A DNA stretch of 64,000 nucleotides from JABSOG01 sp965277695 (GTDB lineage Bacteria > Pseudomonadota > Gammaproteobacteria > Enterobacterales > Alteromonadaceae): NCBI GenBank assembly GCA_965277695.1, contig CBDIDQ010000021.1:62001-126000 (forward strand), given 5' to 3'. The translations under genes were made by a program, and so were the position numbers. The notes beneath the pieces were generated by a model. It made no database searches. It was not told where the DNA came from and saw nothing but the letters and a program-made list of their open reading frames with translations. The stretch's first letter is position 1. Every line of letters starts with the position of its first letter. Below, piece by piece: positions 9,884-19,954 of this stretch.

Positions 9884-10402
9884 ATGGCCAAGCCAAAACG
9901 ACCCACTAAAAAACTCAAAAGGACGCTGATATTTGTCGGTGAAGGACCCGCTGAAAAAGCATTTTTAGCTCATCTCAAATCACATTATGGCGTTGGCTCG
10001 CTGAGAGTCACACCAAAATCCGCAGGCGGCAAAGGGCCAGAAAATATCATTGGTGATGCCATCAGCACCTTAGAAAACAGCAAATGCGATCAAGTTGCGG
10101 TGTTATTGGATACCGACTTGCCATGGCCAGCAAAATATGTGAAGGAAGCCAACAGACTCGACATAGAATTAATTGGCTCAACCCCTTGCCTTGAAGGATT
10201 GTTATTGACCATTCTTCGCCAACACCACCCAAACCCTAGTGATAATAAGCGTTGTAAAAAGGCGTTACATCCCCAATTAACAGGCAAAGAAACCGAAAAA
10301 GAAAGTTATCAAGCATTGTTTACCAAGCAAATACTTGATGAAGCCGCCGCCGATGTTGCCGAGTTAAAACGGCTTATTGATTTGATTTCAGATAAAAGCT
10401 AA
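9884..10402 (+). CDS. RloB-like TOPRIM-fold protein, candidate effector
   Basis: The roughly 172-residue product begins with a basic stretch, then LIFVGEGPAEKAF (the TOPRIM Glu motif), LLDTDLP with D76 and D78 (the DxD motif) and STPCLEGLLL, the counterpart of the SxPCxE signature of RloB proteins. This fold uses the acidic residues to bind metal for nucleic-acid cleavage. ATGs occur at 9881 and 9884; the AAGGA site spaces best with 9884. It directly follows the second ATPase. AbiL-like toxin action on phage infection is an inference from family and order. The protein is short for the family and may lack part of the C-terminal region. Confidence 0.8.
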   Translation: MAKPKRPTKKLKRTLIFVGEGPAEKAFLAHLKSHYGVGSLRVTPKSAGGKGPENIIGDAISTLENSKCDQVAVLLDTDLPWPAKYVKEANRLDIELIGSTPCLEGLLLTILRQHHPNPSDNKRCKKALHPQLTGKETEKESYQALFTKQILDEAAADVAELKRLIDLISDKS

Positions 10403-10517
10403 TAGCACAAACAACGTTAATCACTTGAAACAATTTGTAGCCATTTAATCAAGCCGGGTCTAGACCTTGTTAGGCAGAATCGTTACCATCGGTGCATCTT
10501 AGTACAAGCTCGGTTTT

Positions 10518-12344
10518 ATGATGTTAAAAAAGTCCCTGATAGCCATTACCCTCGCCACCTTGATTGGCGGTTGTGCGCAAAACAACTCTTCTCAAGGCAG
10601 TGTTCAAACAGCCCTGACAGCAACAGCACAGCAAACCCAAAACGCCCAAATAGTCAGCCAAATTGTTGAAGAATATTTTGACGAAAACCTCAAACTTTAC
10701 CCGGTCAGTGCCACCTACAATGGCCACAACGAACTCAACGATCAATTCACCGCGCCTATCAGCGACAGCAACAATGCCAAAATACTGGCGATGGAAAAAC
10801 GCTATCTCAAACGCATCAACCAGCTCGATAAAAACAGCCTTTCTGGGCAAGCACTGTTAAGTTATGAGCTGTTCAAACTTGACCGCGAAGTCGCTATCGA
10901 AGGCGATCGATTCCCTTCTCATCTGCTGCCAATAAACCAAATGTCAGGCTACCATAACCTGTATGCCGGGCTGGGTTCGGGTAAAAGTGCCCAACCGTTT
11001 AATACCGTCAACGATTATGACAACTTCATCTCTCGCACCGACGGTTTTGTTGCCTGGATGGACAGTGCCATTGCCGCCATGAGAAAAGGCATCAAGCAAG
11101 GCATCACCTTACCTAAGGTTCTCGCCAAAAAACTATTACCTCAAGTGCAGGCGCATGTTGTCACCGATGCGACCGAGAGCATCTACTGGATGCCAATCAC
11201 CAACATGCCGGACGACATTAAAGCGTCAGACAAAACCCGCATCACCAGCGACTATCAAGCCATGGTGATGAAAACGCTGGTGCCGGTTTATCAACGTTTA
11301 GCCACATTCCTTAAAGACGAATATATCCCTCATGCCCGTCAATCCATTGGTTACACCTCATTGCCTGATGGTAAAAAGTGGTATGAATACGCAATTAAAA
11401 CCCACACCACACTCGATTTAAATGCCGCAGCCATTCATCAAATCGGTTTAGATGAAGTCAGTCGGATCCTCGGCGAAATGAAAGCGGTTAAAGAAGAAGT
11501 GAAATTTGACGGCGATTTGACCGCATTTTTCCATCATCTTGAAACCAGCGATGAATTTTACTTTGCCACATCAGAACAGGTCATTGAAGGTTACAATCAG
11601 GTCAAAAACCGTATTGAAGCACGAGTACCACTATTGTTTGACATCAAACCCAAGGCCGATTATGTCGTCAGAGCAGTTGAGGATTATCGCGCTGCATCAG
11701 CTGCCGGTGCTTCTTATCAAAGCCCTGCGCCGGATGGCTCACGCCCAGGTATTTTTTACATCAACACCCATAACCTCAAAGCCCAGCCTAAATTCATCAT
11801 GGAAACCCTGTCAATCCATGAAGCAGCACCGGGTCACCATTTTCAAATTGCGCTGCAACAAGAAATTGAAGGATTACCAGATTACCGCAAATTTGGCGGC
11901 TACACCGCGTACGCCGAAGGTTGGGCGTTATATGCAGAAAGCCTAGGCAAAGAAATGGGTTTATTCACCGACCCATATATGTGGTACGGTCGTTTAGTTG
12001 ACGAACAATTACGCGCCATGCGCTTGGTGGTCGACACTGGAATGCACGCCATGGGCTGGAGCCGAGAAAAAGCGATTAACTACATGAAAGCCAACTCATC
12101 GATGGCTGAAAGTGATATCACCGCTGAAGTTGAACGCTATATTGCTTGGCCTGGACAAGCGTTATCATACAAATTGGGTCAACGTAAAATCCGCGAACTG
12201 CGTGAATATGCTGAAAAAGAACTAGGACCGCATTTTGACGTGCGTCAATTCCACACTCAGGTATTAATCGACGGCTCATTACCAATGCCAACCCTCGAAA
12301 GCAAAATCAAACGTTGGGTTAAAAAAATCAAAGTGACTATTTAA
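10518..12344 (+). CDS. DUF885 family lipoprotein, putative metallopeptidase
   Basis: The signal ends in lipobox LIGGC, so the mature protein should be lipid-anchored. The 608-residue chain has the DUF885 hallmarks HEAAPGHHFQ (HExxPGHH, about residue 434) and YAEGWALYAESLG about 35 residues later, which supply a gluzincin-like zinc site. Overall length fits the family. Members are thought to be peptidases, but no substrate is established that I can name. A tandem ATGATG marks the start. It is followed by the decayed RHS locus and appears monocistronic. Confidence 0.9.
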   Translation: MMLKKSLIAITLATLIGGCAQNNSSQGSVQTALTATAQQTQNAQIVSQIVEEYFDENLKLYPVSATYNGHNELNDQFTAPISDSNNAKILAMEKRYLKRINQLDKNSLSGQALLSYELFKLDREVAIEGDRFPSHLLPINQMSGYHNLYAGLGSGKSAQPFNTVNDYDNFISRTDGFVAWMDSAIAAMRKGIKQGITLPKVLAKKLLPQVQAHVVTDATESIYWMPITNMPDDIKASDKTRITSDYQAMVMKTLVPVYQRLATFLKDEYIPHARQSIGYTSLPDGKKWYEYAIKTHTTLDLNAAAIHQIGLDEVSRILGEMKAVKEEVKFDGDLTAFFHHLETSDEFYFATSEQVIEGYNQVKNRIEARVPLLFDIKPKADYVVRAVEDYRAASAAGASYQSPAPDGSRPGIFYINTHNLKAQPKFIMETLSIHEAAPGHHFQIALQQEIEGLPDYRKFGGYTAYAEGWALYAESLGKEMGLFTDPYMWYGRLVDEQLRAMRLVVDTGMHAMGWSREKAINYMKANSSMAESDITAEVERYIAWPGQALSYKLGQRKIRELREYAEKELGPHFDVRQFHTQVLIDGSLPMPTLESKIKRWVKKIKVTI

Positions 12345-12426
12345 CACGCTGAAAAGTGGTCCGGCAATTTAAGGAGTTCGTGTATAGTGTGCGGCGTTTA
12401 AAAATAAAAACCTAGGAACGCCAATC

Positions 12427-13627
12427 ATGTTACGCCACCATTTTCAACTCGCACTGTTACTGTGCCTGCCCTTTTTAGCCATCGCCGACAACCTCCATGG
12501 GTTGAGTCAATCCCACTACCAATTCATTCGTGGTGATTTTAACCATGACGGTCAAGCAGATACTTTCGCCCTCGCCCGCAAAAAGAACAAACATCACTAT
12601 GTAGTTTTTGCTGATGGCAAACGACACAAGATTAAAGCCAAAATCGGCGGTAAAGATTGGGATGCCGAATCTTTCAGTGTTATTGCAGATAAAAATCTTA
12701 TTCGACTGCGCAATGCTAAAGGCGGCGGTAATTAAAGCCGCAGTGCCCGGTTGGCAGCAGCTCGGACCGATTGAAGTCGCTGATACAGCGGTTGTTGAAC
12801 CCACTTTAGACACTGTGAATTTGTTAGCTTCATCGGTGAGTGGCAATGCAGGCGTTGTCGGCGGTCAAGCCAGTTATCATATTCCAATTGCGCTGCCGCC
12901 CGGGCGTAATGGCGTTCAACCTGCTGTTTCTCTGGGTTATAACTCTCAAAATGGTAACGGCATTGTTGGCATGGGCTGGTCGCTGAATGCAGGTGGTGCC
13001 ATTTCACGCTGTGCCCCAACTTATGCGCAAGATGGGTTTACTCAATCTGTAACTTTCACTAATAAAGACCGTTATTGTCTCAATGGTCAACGCCTGATTC
13101 TGGTTGATGGTGTTTACCGCACCGAAATGGACAGCTTTGTTGTCGTCACCCCAACAGATGCAGGTTTCAGCGTCGCCCGACCGGATGGTTCAATGGCCAC
13201 ATATGAAAGTGCCGATGTGCTGGGTTGGAGACTGACTCAAGAATCTTGGTCTGGCGGTAAAAACACTATTGATTATATCTACGACGAAACCGATGACGGC
13301 GAGCTGGTCATCACCCAAATGAACGGTCCCTTGCTTGCCGCCATGCCGATGGGTCAACCTCGGACGATTAAACACAATCACAGCACACCTGAAACCCTTT
13401 CATTCGTTGATAGTCCAGCACCTGCTAGCCCAGTATATGACGGCAATGGTCAATTCTCGTTTTTCAGTTATTTCATCGATATCAATGGCGACGGATTAAC
13501 CGATGTGCTCGGCTGGAAAGACCGACTAAAAGCAATGGCATTGACGGCCTTAACGACACCCAATATACCTACGCAGGCGCGATATATCATGTGCAAGGTC
13601 GAGGCTTTACCGGCTTCCGCACCCTGA
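12427..13627 (+). pseudogene. SpvB/RHS-type toxin gene, N-terminal part, frameshifted and internally deleted
   Basis: The frame starting at 12427 encodes a signal peptide (ending AIA) and an FG-GAP-like DFNHDGQADTF segment but stops at 12735. The sequence continues in another frame with the SpvB domain: ASYHIPIALPPGRNG, SLGYNSQNGNGIVGMGWSL and ISRC. After INGDGLTDVLGWKD, near 13535, the reading shifts again to a short segment carrying HVQGRGFTGFRTLTEKDV, then again near 13640. Intact relatives have a long FG-GAP/TcdB-middle region here, so at least one large internal deletion as well as three frameshifts must be assumed. Sequencing error alone would not explain the missing middle. Confidence 0.85.
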
Positions 13628-13646
13628 CTGAAAAAGACGTCGCTCG

Positions 13647-15758
13647 GAATATCATCACCATTGGTACACCAGCCAGTCGATTCAAAAACAATTTGATTTA
13701 GCTGGCGTTGCGTTATCCACCCAAACCATGAATTTCAGCAATATCGACAGCTGGGATGACACCCATTTTAAACCGACCAAAACCAGCTTAACCGCCAACG
13801 ACAGCGAATGCGCACAGATCAACGAAAGCACCTTCAACAGCTACGGTTTAGCCAGTTCAATCACCGAAACCGGGCAAAACAGCGCTTGCGAAGACTTAAC
13901 CGCTCGCCAAACTCTATTCAGTTACACCGATGACGAATACCTACCCAATAAAATCACTAATGCACAAAGCCATGCCACCAGTTTTGAGTATGATATGGGT
14001 TTTGGTGTAATCACTAAACAAACTGACCCTAACAGCATCATCACAACCACTTCGCTCGATGAAATCGGTCGTCCATTGTCAGTCACAACAACAGGTTTTC
14101 CAACCCAATATATCCGTTATTTAGTCGCTGGTACAAATTGGATGACCCGCACAACTCAGGCGGGTTCACCGACTCAAGCCATCTACACCGACAGTCTCGG
14201 TCGTACGGTACGCAGTGCGCTCCAAGGCTTCGACGGTACTTACGAATACGTCGATAAAATCTACGACGGTCTAGGTCGCCTCACCAAAGAATCGCTGCCT
14301 TATACGATCACAGCAAACTACACCGAATTCGGCAATTTCGATGCCCTCGACCGCCCCGGCTGGCGCAAACTGCCTCACGGTTTACAGTCAACTTATACTT
14401 ATGATGGTCTGAAAACAGAAATCAGCGTCGGCAGTGATAGCCGAAAAATGTCCCGCAGCTATGCCAGCCTTGGCTGGTTGCTAAAAACGACTGATGCGAA
14501 GGAAGGTACCAATGAATTCACCTATGATGATGCTGGTCGTCCGCTGACAATTAAAGATGCCAACAGCAATACCATCACCGCGACATACAACGGTTTCGGC
14601 CATAAAACCCAAGTCGACGACCCCAATCAAGGCATTGCGACTTTCGCCTACAACACCTTCGGCGAGCTAGAAAGCCAAACTGCCAGCGGTCTGACTCAAA
14701 CCTTCACCCGTGACGGATTAGGCCGGATCACCCAAAAAGACACCGCCACATACACCTGGGATACGCTCAAATACAGCTACAACGAGCAAGGCTACTTAAC
14801 CAAAACCAGCAACGCCAATTCAAATTATGTCTACCGCGAAGTGACAGCCATTGATGCGCAAGGCCATATAACAGGTGCGACATTGGCCAATAATTTGATG
14901 TCGCAGAGTAGTAGTTTTAACAAAAGCTCTGGCACCATGAGCACCACCTCAGTCAGCCAAGGATTAACCCAGCTGCATGGTCATACTTACTCAGAATATG
15001 ACAAATACCTGAACATCACAGCCGAAGTCAATAATCTAACGGGGCTAAGCAAATTCTACAGTTATGATACGCTTAATCGTCTGACCACTTACACCGCCAG
15101 CAATACCCCACCAGCATTTAGCCTATCAATTAACTATGCCCATGATGCCGTCGGCAACCTGCTCAAAAAGACCGATTACAGCGCGGACAAAGACAGTGCT
15201 TATCAATACTGTGAAGGCACTAACGCCTTATGCATCCTAGAAAAAGCCAGTGGTCAAATCGTCAATTTCAATTACGACGGCAGAGGAAATCTAATCAACG
15301 GCGATGGATTAAGCTTAACTTACAATGCCTTAAACAAACCCCTGACCATCACCGGTCGCAACGCCACCACCCAATTCACCTATGGCAGCGACAATGCTAG
15401 AGCCAAACAAACACGAACGATTAGTGGCCAAACAAGTACCACCTATTATGTCGATAAGCTGTTCGAGATGGACAATGACGGCAGCTGGCGAGCCTATATC
15501 GATGATATCGCCGTCCTCAGTTGGACACCTGAGCAAAAACACAAGCTGCTTTACACCTTGCGTGATCGACTCGGCAGCGCAACAACATTAGTCAATCACG
15601 ATGGCCAAATCACCAGCCGTCGCTACTTCGACCCTTTTGGCAAAACTTCAACCGCCAGCACACAATTCACTGACTTATCCGCCACTAACCGCTACCGCCG
15701 AGGTTTTACTGATCACGAGCATTTGAATGCACAGCAATTGATCCACATGAATGGGCGA
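13647..15758 (+). pseudogene. RHS/YD-repeat core of the broken toxin gene
   Basis: From YHHHWYTSQS at 13647 the frame stays open for about 700 codons, including an ATG at 13728. It encodes YD repeats (YDGLGRLTKES, YDDAGRPLTI, RDGLGRITQKD, YDTLNRLTTY, HDAVGNLLKK) and the conserved core end TLRDRLGSATTLV...RRYFDPFGKTS. In intact proteins this core folds into a shell around the toxin tip. Coding breaks at MNGR, where RHS proteins continue VYDYNLGRFLSVDP, because an unrelated 140-bp segment is inserted; the frame runs into it and stops at 15806. Without an N-terminal part in frame this core is unlikely to be exported. Confidence 0.87.
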
Positions 15759-15900
15759 AGGGGAACTAGAAACGAGGGTTCGCAGTTTTTTGTTCCCCTG
15801 AGATGAGTGCAAGGATGCACGAAGGGCGCACGCCATGGACGGTTAAATCACCACAGTTGCCTTTGCACTAAACCAAATTAGTGATAACTTGACTCTCGCT
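15759..15900. mobile_element. Structured 142-bp insertion within the RHS core
   Basis: The segment separates codons for MNGR (ending 15758) from DYNLGRFLSVDP (from 15902), adjacent in RHS proteins. It contains three inverted repeats: aggggaac/gttcccct (15759-15766 with 15792-15799), gtgc/gcac (15807-15820) and cactaa/ttagtg (15866-15883). No terminal inverted repeat or transposase is visible. About five coding bases appear to be missing at the junction. It could be a small structured mobile element or attC-like or intron-like debris; its family is not recognised. Confidence 0.6.
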
Positions 15901-15901
15901 T

Positions 15902-16789
15902 GATTACAACCTCGGACGATTCTTGAGTGTCGATCCGTTTATTCAAGCACCGAGCAGCACCCAAAGTATCAACCCATACAGTTACATTATGAACAACCCG
16001 CTGGCGGGAACTGATCCAACCGGGTATATGGGCAAGTGTGATCAGAATCCGACTTGTCAGATGCAGTCGTTTTTTAGTTCGGTGGGTAGTGGCGGGTCGA
16101 GTTTAATTGGTAATCTCTTGTCAGGTCGGTTGAAGACCACCCTGAACAATGGACATGACACCAAACAGGCCAAGAAAGCGCAGGATCCTAAGGCGGCTGA
16201 GGTCAAATCTTCGGTGGCGGTTGCTGAGGTAGGTGATAAATACAGTAGAGCAATTGCCAGTACAATACCAGTTAAACAGCTAGGTAAAGGGATTAACAAT
16301 ACAGTTGCAACGAATAGTAATGATGGTTTATATGCAGCCTCTAGAGGGGATGGCGATGCCGGAGCTGCACTGGGAGAGCTATTCAAAGATTTATTCACGC
16401 ATCCTGAAGATTACATACCCAAGCGCATACCGAATAATATACAAACTAATCAAACTGATGCTAAAGGAATCGAAAAAAGAGGTGTTAAACCCGCATCTGG
16501 TGAACGAACGTTTCAAGGTCAGATTAATTCGGCAACGACGTCCGGTAATCCTACTGTGCAACGAAATGGGGAAGATTTAGTTCGTTTAAGAGCTGATGGT
16601 CATGGCCAAACCGAGGCTACCGCTACACCTCAAAACGTAAGAAACGTAGCACCAAATGGTAAAGTTTTTATTGGTAGCGGCTCTGATCGAGCTGTGACTC
16701 CAAGAGACATTCGTGAACTCCACAAAGCCAAAACAGAATATGGTACAAGTGCCATTCGTACTAGAAAAGGCAAGAAGAAGAGGAAATAG
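15902..16789 (+). pseudogene. RHS C-terminal tip: end of core plus variable toxin domain
   Basis: The reading resumes with DYNLGRFLSVDPF and the classical INPYSYIMNNPLAGTDPTGY, the boundary after which RHS proteins carry a variable toxin. About 250 residues follow: a Ser/Gly-rich linker, then a C-terminal domain with GERTFQGQI, DGHGQTEATATPQN and a strongly basic end (RTRKGKKKRK). I do not recognise the toxin family; the basic tail suits a nucleic-acid-active toxin but proves nothing. Composition is more AT-rich than the core, as usual for exchanged tips. The tip frame itself is undamaged; a TTG at 15923 could allow limited separate translation. Confidence 0.75.
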
Positions 16790-16791
16790 AT

Positions 16792-17331
16792 ATGAGTATT
16801 ACAATTGGCATAGGTTATTCGTGTAAAGATAATGTGCCTCTTTTTGAGCTGGTCAAAGTTTTGGCTGATAAGTTCGATTATGGGTTATTGAATGGTATGG
16901 AGTATTGCGAATTAGACGTTAAGTCTGGGTTGGAAATAGCTAAAAAAAATGAAGGCTGGGAGTATGTATCATTCCTTCAATCACCGATAAATCGCGAAGT
17001 TGCTTTAGCTTTTGATATCCATCAAGAGCTGACGAACTTTGAAGTTAATGGGAGTAAGCCAAAGTTCTTTGATTTTCTTAATCAGTTAGCTATTTTATGT
17101 TCAAAGCACTGCTCCAAAGTAGGAATGTTTTTTTCAGGTGAGTGGTATGAAGAAGATCGTATCAGATATAGTTATGGGAAAATAGATGATTTAATATCAT
17201 TATTATCAATGCCTGGGTATTGGGGAATTCGCTACTTAATACCAGAAACAGGGCATTTAAAGGACTCTGACGAGACCCCTTTTATATTTGATCTTGAATG
17301 CGGAAATAATAAAATATCCCAAGGCCAATAA
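16792..17331 (+). CDS. Candidate immunity protein for the RHS tip
   Basis: This intact 179-residue, AT-rich, acidic cytosolic-type protein starts two bases after the toxin-tip stop, with an AAGAGGAAA site inside the tip gene. It has no signal peptide and no membrane segment. No domain is recognised. Its position immediately after an RHS variable tip, with matched composition, is the standard place for the cognate immunity gene. Function is therefore inferred from context only. Confidence 0.7.
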   Translation: MSITIGIGYSCKDNVPLFELVKVLADKFDYGLLNGMEYCELDVKSGLEIAKKNEGWEYVSFLQSPINREVALAFDIHQELTNFEVNGSKPKFFDFLNQLAILCSKHCSKVGMFFSGEWYEEDRIRYSYGKIDDLISLLSMPGYWGIRYLIPETGHLKDSDETPFIFDLECGNNKISQGQ

Positions 17332-17378
17332 GCAAAATAAATGTGTCAATTTCACTATATTAAAAAGAAAGGAGGAGC

Positions 17379-17493
17379 AAGTATCTTGTTCAATAATCGA
17401 GTGCTTCAAACATTTGTATATTGAACAATATACTTGACCCCTTTTCTTACTTTTATCCCTGAGAAAGCTCCAAGGACAGAAAGGGGGTCAAGT
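17379..17493. repeat. Two nested inverted repeats downstream of the immunity gene
   Basis: A 17-bp inverted repeat with one mismatch (17379-17395 with 17419-17435, arms around cttgttcaata) overlaps a perfect 10-bp one, acttgacccc at 17432-17441 with ggggtcaagt at 17484-17493. The first may terminate the immunity transcript. The ggggtcaag motif recurs near small mobile elements in many proteobacteria. No gene lies here. Confidence 0.6.
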
Positions 17494-17500
17494 CAGTTGT

Positions 17501-17621
17501 GAGGTTGTGAAATAAGTTAAAAATGGACACAATCAAAATTTGTACTTTATGAATTTTCATTGATATTACAATAATATACGAAAAAACACTTGTGTCTAAA
17601 TCGGACTTATTTCACAGCCTC
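17501..17621. mobile_element. MITE-like element of 121 bp
   Basis: Terminal inverted repeats of 17 bp with one mismatch, GAGGTTGTGAAATAAGT at 17501-17517 and its complement at 17605-17621, enclose an AT-rich core with an inner ggacaca/tgtgtc pair. No reading frame is present. The ends resemble insertion-sequence termini, so a non-autonomous derivative is likely. It abuts a broken metallopeptidase-like reading frame. Confidence 0.7.
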
Positions 17622-17833
17622 TTATTAAAGGTGACACAAAATATAATATTTTTATAACACAGCGAACTATGGTTAATCGAAATGATGCTTTAAACACACT
17701 TATTCATGAAGCAAGCCATCTCGTTGGCTTAACACACCCAGCTACAAAGAAATTAGGGTCAGACACATGGCTGCGAGTTTTATCGAACCGCCCCACGTCT
17801 TACAAATGGCGCAGTATTTGGCTCGCTCGCTGA
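17622..17833 (+). pseudogene. Fragment of a metzincin-like metallopeptidase domain, probable orphan toxin tip
   Basis: Reading resumes at the end of the MITE-like element and stays open for about 70 codons, with an ATG at 17669. It encodes LIHEASHLVGLTH, an exact HEXXHXXGXXH zinc signature. Metallopeptidase domains are a common type of RHS and other polymorphic toxin tip, and displaced tips are typically found downstream of the active one with their immunity genes. The N-terminal part is missing and a stop follows soon after, so it is a remnant. Another frame resumes as PPHVLQMAQYLARSL, suggesting a further frameshift. Confidence 0.6.
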
Positions 17834-17932
17834 AAAAACCAACAAAAGTGATTTTTCAGTAATCATTTATTCATTTCCAGTAAGTTTTTCACTCCATCAG
17901 ATGTTTCAATAGCGGGATACATTTATCTTGGG

Positions 17933-19954
17933 GTGCATCTTGTGTTTCTAAAAACTATTTATTCATTGGTATTAATCGGCCTTGTGGCGGGATGTGCTGT
18001 CAGCGACAAATCAACCTTATCATCAAATCAACTGGCGGATACGCTCACTGATCGCTGGCAGCTCAGTACTCAGAGCATCAACTGGCAAGTCACCGATCAG
18101 CATGTCGATCACCTCGAATTTAGTGGTGAGCAAGTCGCTGCCATTATTTATTATGGCGCTGATGAACACGGCAATTTAACCCTTAAACGTAAGTTGGTTT
18201 GGCCGCTGCTAAGAACTATTCCTGATGATACTCATGCCAGTTTAATTCACGATTTTGCCCTTGAGATCTCGCCTACGGTTAGCATCAATCAGCAACAAGC
18301 TCGCCATGAACAGCTAAAGCAGGTTAATTTTAGCGGCATTTTGCGTCTGAGTAGCGAGCTTGGTCAACAAGTCAGCGTAACTCGCACCTTATCACCGAGC
18401 ACCACTAAACCGCTGATGATAGAGCAATTGCGTTATGTCAATCAGGGCGAAAAACCAGCTCGCTTGGCCATCGGCAAAGTGGATTATCAATTTAACACCG
18501 ACAGAGATAAAGGGGTTTACGGCGTTTATCAAATCAGCGCCAGCAGCGATAAATTCGGTGAGTTTTTGTTGGCCACTGGTGAGTCGGTGACGGTTAATGT
18601 GCAGTATGTTGCAACCAAACGAGGACAAAACCGTCGCTTTGACAGTCAGGCAGAAATTCAAAAACGTCAGGCTTATGTCGCCAGCTTGCAAAATAAGCTG
18701 CAACTGGTGACCCCAGACGCCAATATCAATAAGATGTTCGATTTTGCCAAATTACGAGCAGCCGAGAGCATTTACCGCACCGATGGCGGCTTGATGCATG
18801 GTCCCGGTGGCGGGCGTTATTATGCGGCGATTTGGGCCAATGATCAGGCAGAATACATCAATCCGTTTTTCCCCTATTTAGGTGATGATAACGGCAATGA
18901 GTCAGCTATCAATAGCTTTCGCCACTTTGCCCGCTTTATGAATGATGACTTCACCGCTATTCCCTCGTCCATTATTGCTCAAGGCACCGACATCTGGAAT
19001 GGTGCCGGTGACAGGGGAGATTGCGCCATGATAGCTTACGGAGCCAGCCGTTATGCACTGGCTAAGGGCGACAAACAGCAGGCGACCGAGTTATTACCTT
19101 TAATCGATTGGTGTCTTGAATTTGGCTTTCGCAAAATGTCAGCCGATGGCGTCATTGCCTCCGACAGCGACGAGCTAGAAGGCCGCTTCCCATCCGGCGA
19201 TTATAACCTCAGTACCAATATGCTAACATATGGTGCTTTGGTATCAGCCAGCCACTTAAACAATGAATTAGGTCGTGACAAAATCGCGGCAAATTATCAG
19301 TTCAGCGCTCAGGCCCTACGCCTCGACATCGAAAAATACTTTGGAGCCAATGTACAAGGCTTTGATACCTATCGTTATTATGAAGGCAACGATAAACTCC
19401 GAGCGTGGATTGCACTGCCGTTTACCATGGGCGTATTCGACCGTAAACAAGGCACACTGGATGCGTTATTATCACCGGCGTTATGGAATGAAAACGGTAT
19501 TTATAGCGAAGCAGGTAACAAAACCTTCTGGGATAGAGCGACCCTTTACGCCTTTCGTGGCATCTTCGCGGCCAAAGAAACCGATACCGCGATGGAATAT
19601 TTTAAATATTACTCACGTAAACGATTACTTGGCGAACATGTACCTTATGCGGTTGAAGCTTGGCCCGAGGGCGATCAGCGCCATTTATCGGCAGAAAGCG
19701 CGCTTTATGCCCGGGTGATCACCGAAGGCATTTTTGGTATTGAACCCACCGGTTTTAATCAATTTAATCTCGCCCCTTATTTGCCTAGCGACTGGGACAA
19801 TATGTGCTTGAATCATATTCGCGCACTGGGGCAAAATTTTGATATTTGTGTTGAGCGCCAAGACTTGGCTTTTGTGGTGAACATTCGTCGTGACTCTGGT
19901 CAGGTCGACAGTTTAAATTGGGATGGTAACGCTCCGCTAAGCTATCATTTTTAA
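17933..19954 (+). CDS. Six-hairpin (alpha/alpha6) glycosidase-like lipoprotein
   Basis: The product (673 residues) has a lipobox LVAGC after a short hydrophobic signal, a beta-rich N-terminal domain (about 30-240) and an alpha/alpha-toroid domain (about 245-640). Features of the toroid include YYAAIWANDQAEY, GTDIWNGAGDRGDCAM, LSTNMLTYGAL and AVEAWPEG. Acidic residues in WANDQ and EAWPEGD are reasonable catalytic candidates. The layout resembles alpha-L-rhamnosidase and related families, but substrate is unknown. The start is GTG at 17933 or, with better spacing from the GGGG stretch, GTG at 17942. Its 3' end is part of a triplicated 24-bp repeat. Confidence 0.8.
   Translation: MHLVFLKTIYSLVLIGLVAGCAVSDKSTLSSNQLADTLTDRWQLSTQSINWQVTDQHVDHLEFSGEQVAAIIYYGADEHGNLTLKRKLVWPLLRTIPDDTHASLIHDFALEISPTVSINQQQARHEQLKQVNFSGILRLSSELGQQVSVTRTLSPSTTKPLMIEQLRYVNQGEKPARLAIGKVDYQFNTDRDKGVYGVYQISASSDKFGEFLLATGESVTVNVQYVATKRGQNRRFDSQAEIQKRQAYVASLQNKLQLVTPDANINKMFDFAKLRAAESIYRTDGGLMHGPGGGRYYAAIWANDQAEYINPFFPYLGDDNGNESAINSFRHFARFMNDDFTAIPSSIIAQGTDIWNGAGDRGDCAMIAYGASRYALAKGDKQQATELLPLIDWCLEFGFRKMSADGVIASDSDELEGRFPSGDYNLSTNMLTYGALVSASHLNNELGRDKIAANYQFSAQALRLDIEKYFGANVQGFDTYRYYEGNDKLRAWIALPFTMGVFDRKQGTLDALLSPALWNENGIYSEAGNKTFWDRATLYAFRGIFAAKETDTAMEYFKYYSRKRLLGEHVPYAVEAWPEGDQRHLSAESALYARVITEGIFGIEPTGFNQFNLAPYLPSDWDNMCLNHIRALGQNFDICVERQDLAFVVNIRRDSGQVDSLNWDGNAPLSYHF

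Noticed and set aside
17669..17833. Annotating the metallopeptidase-like frame as a functional gene
   Set aside because: It has only about 55 codons after its ATG, lacks the N-terminal and following parts of any such domain, and is bordered by a MITE-like element.
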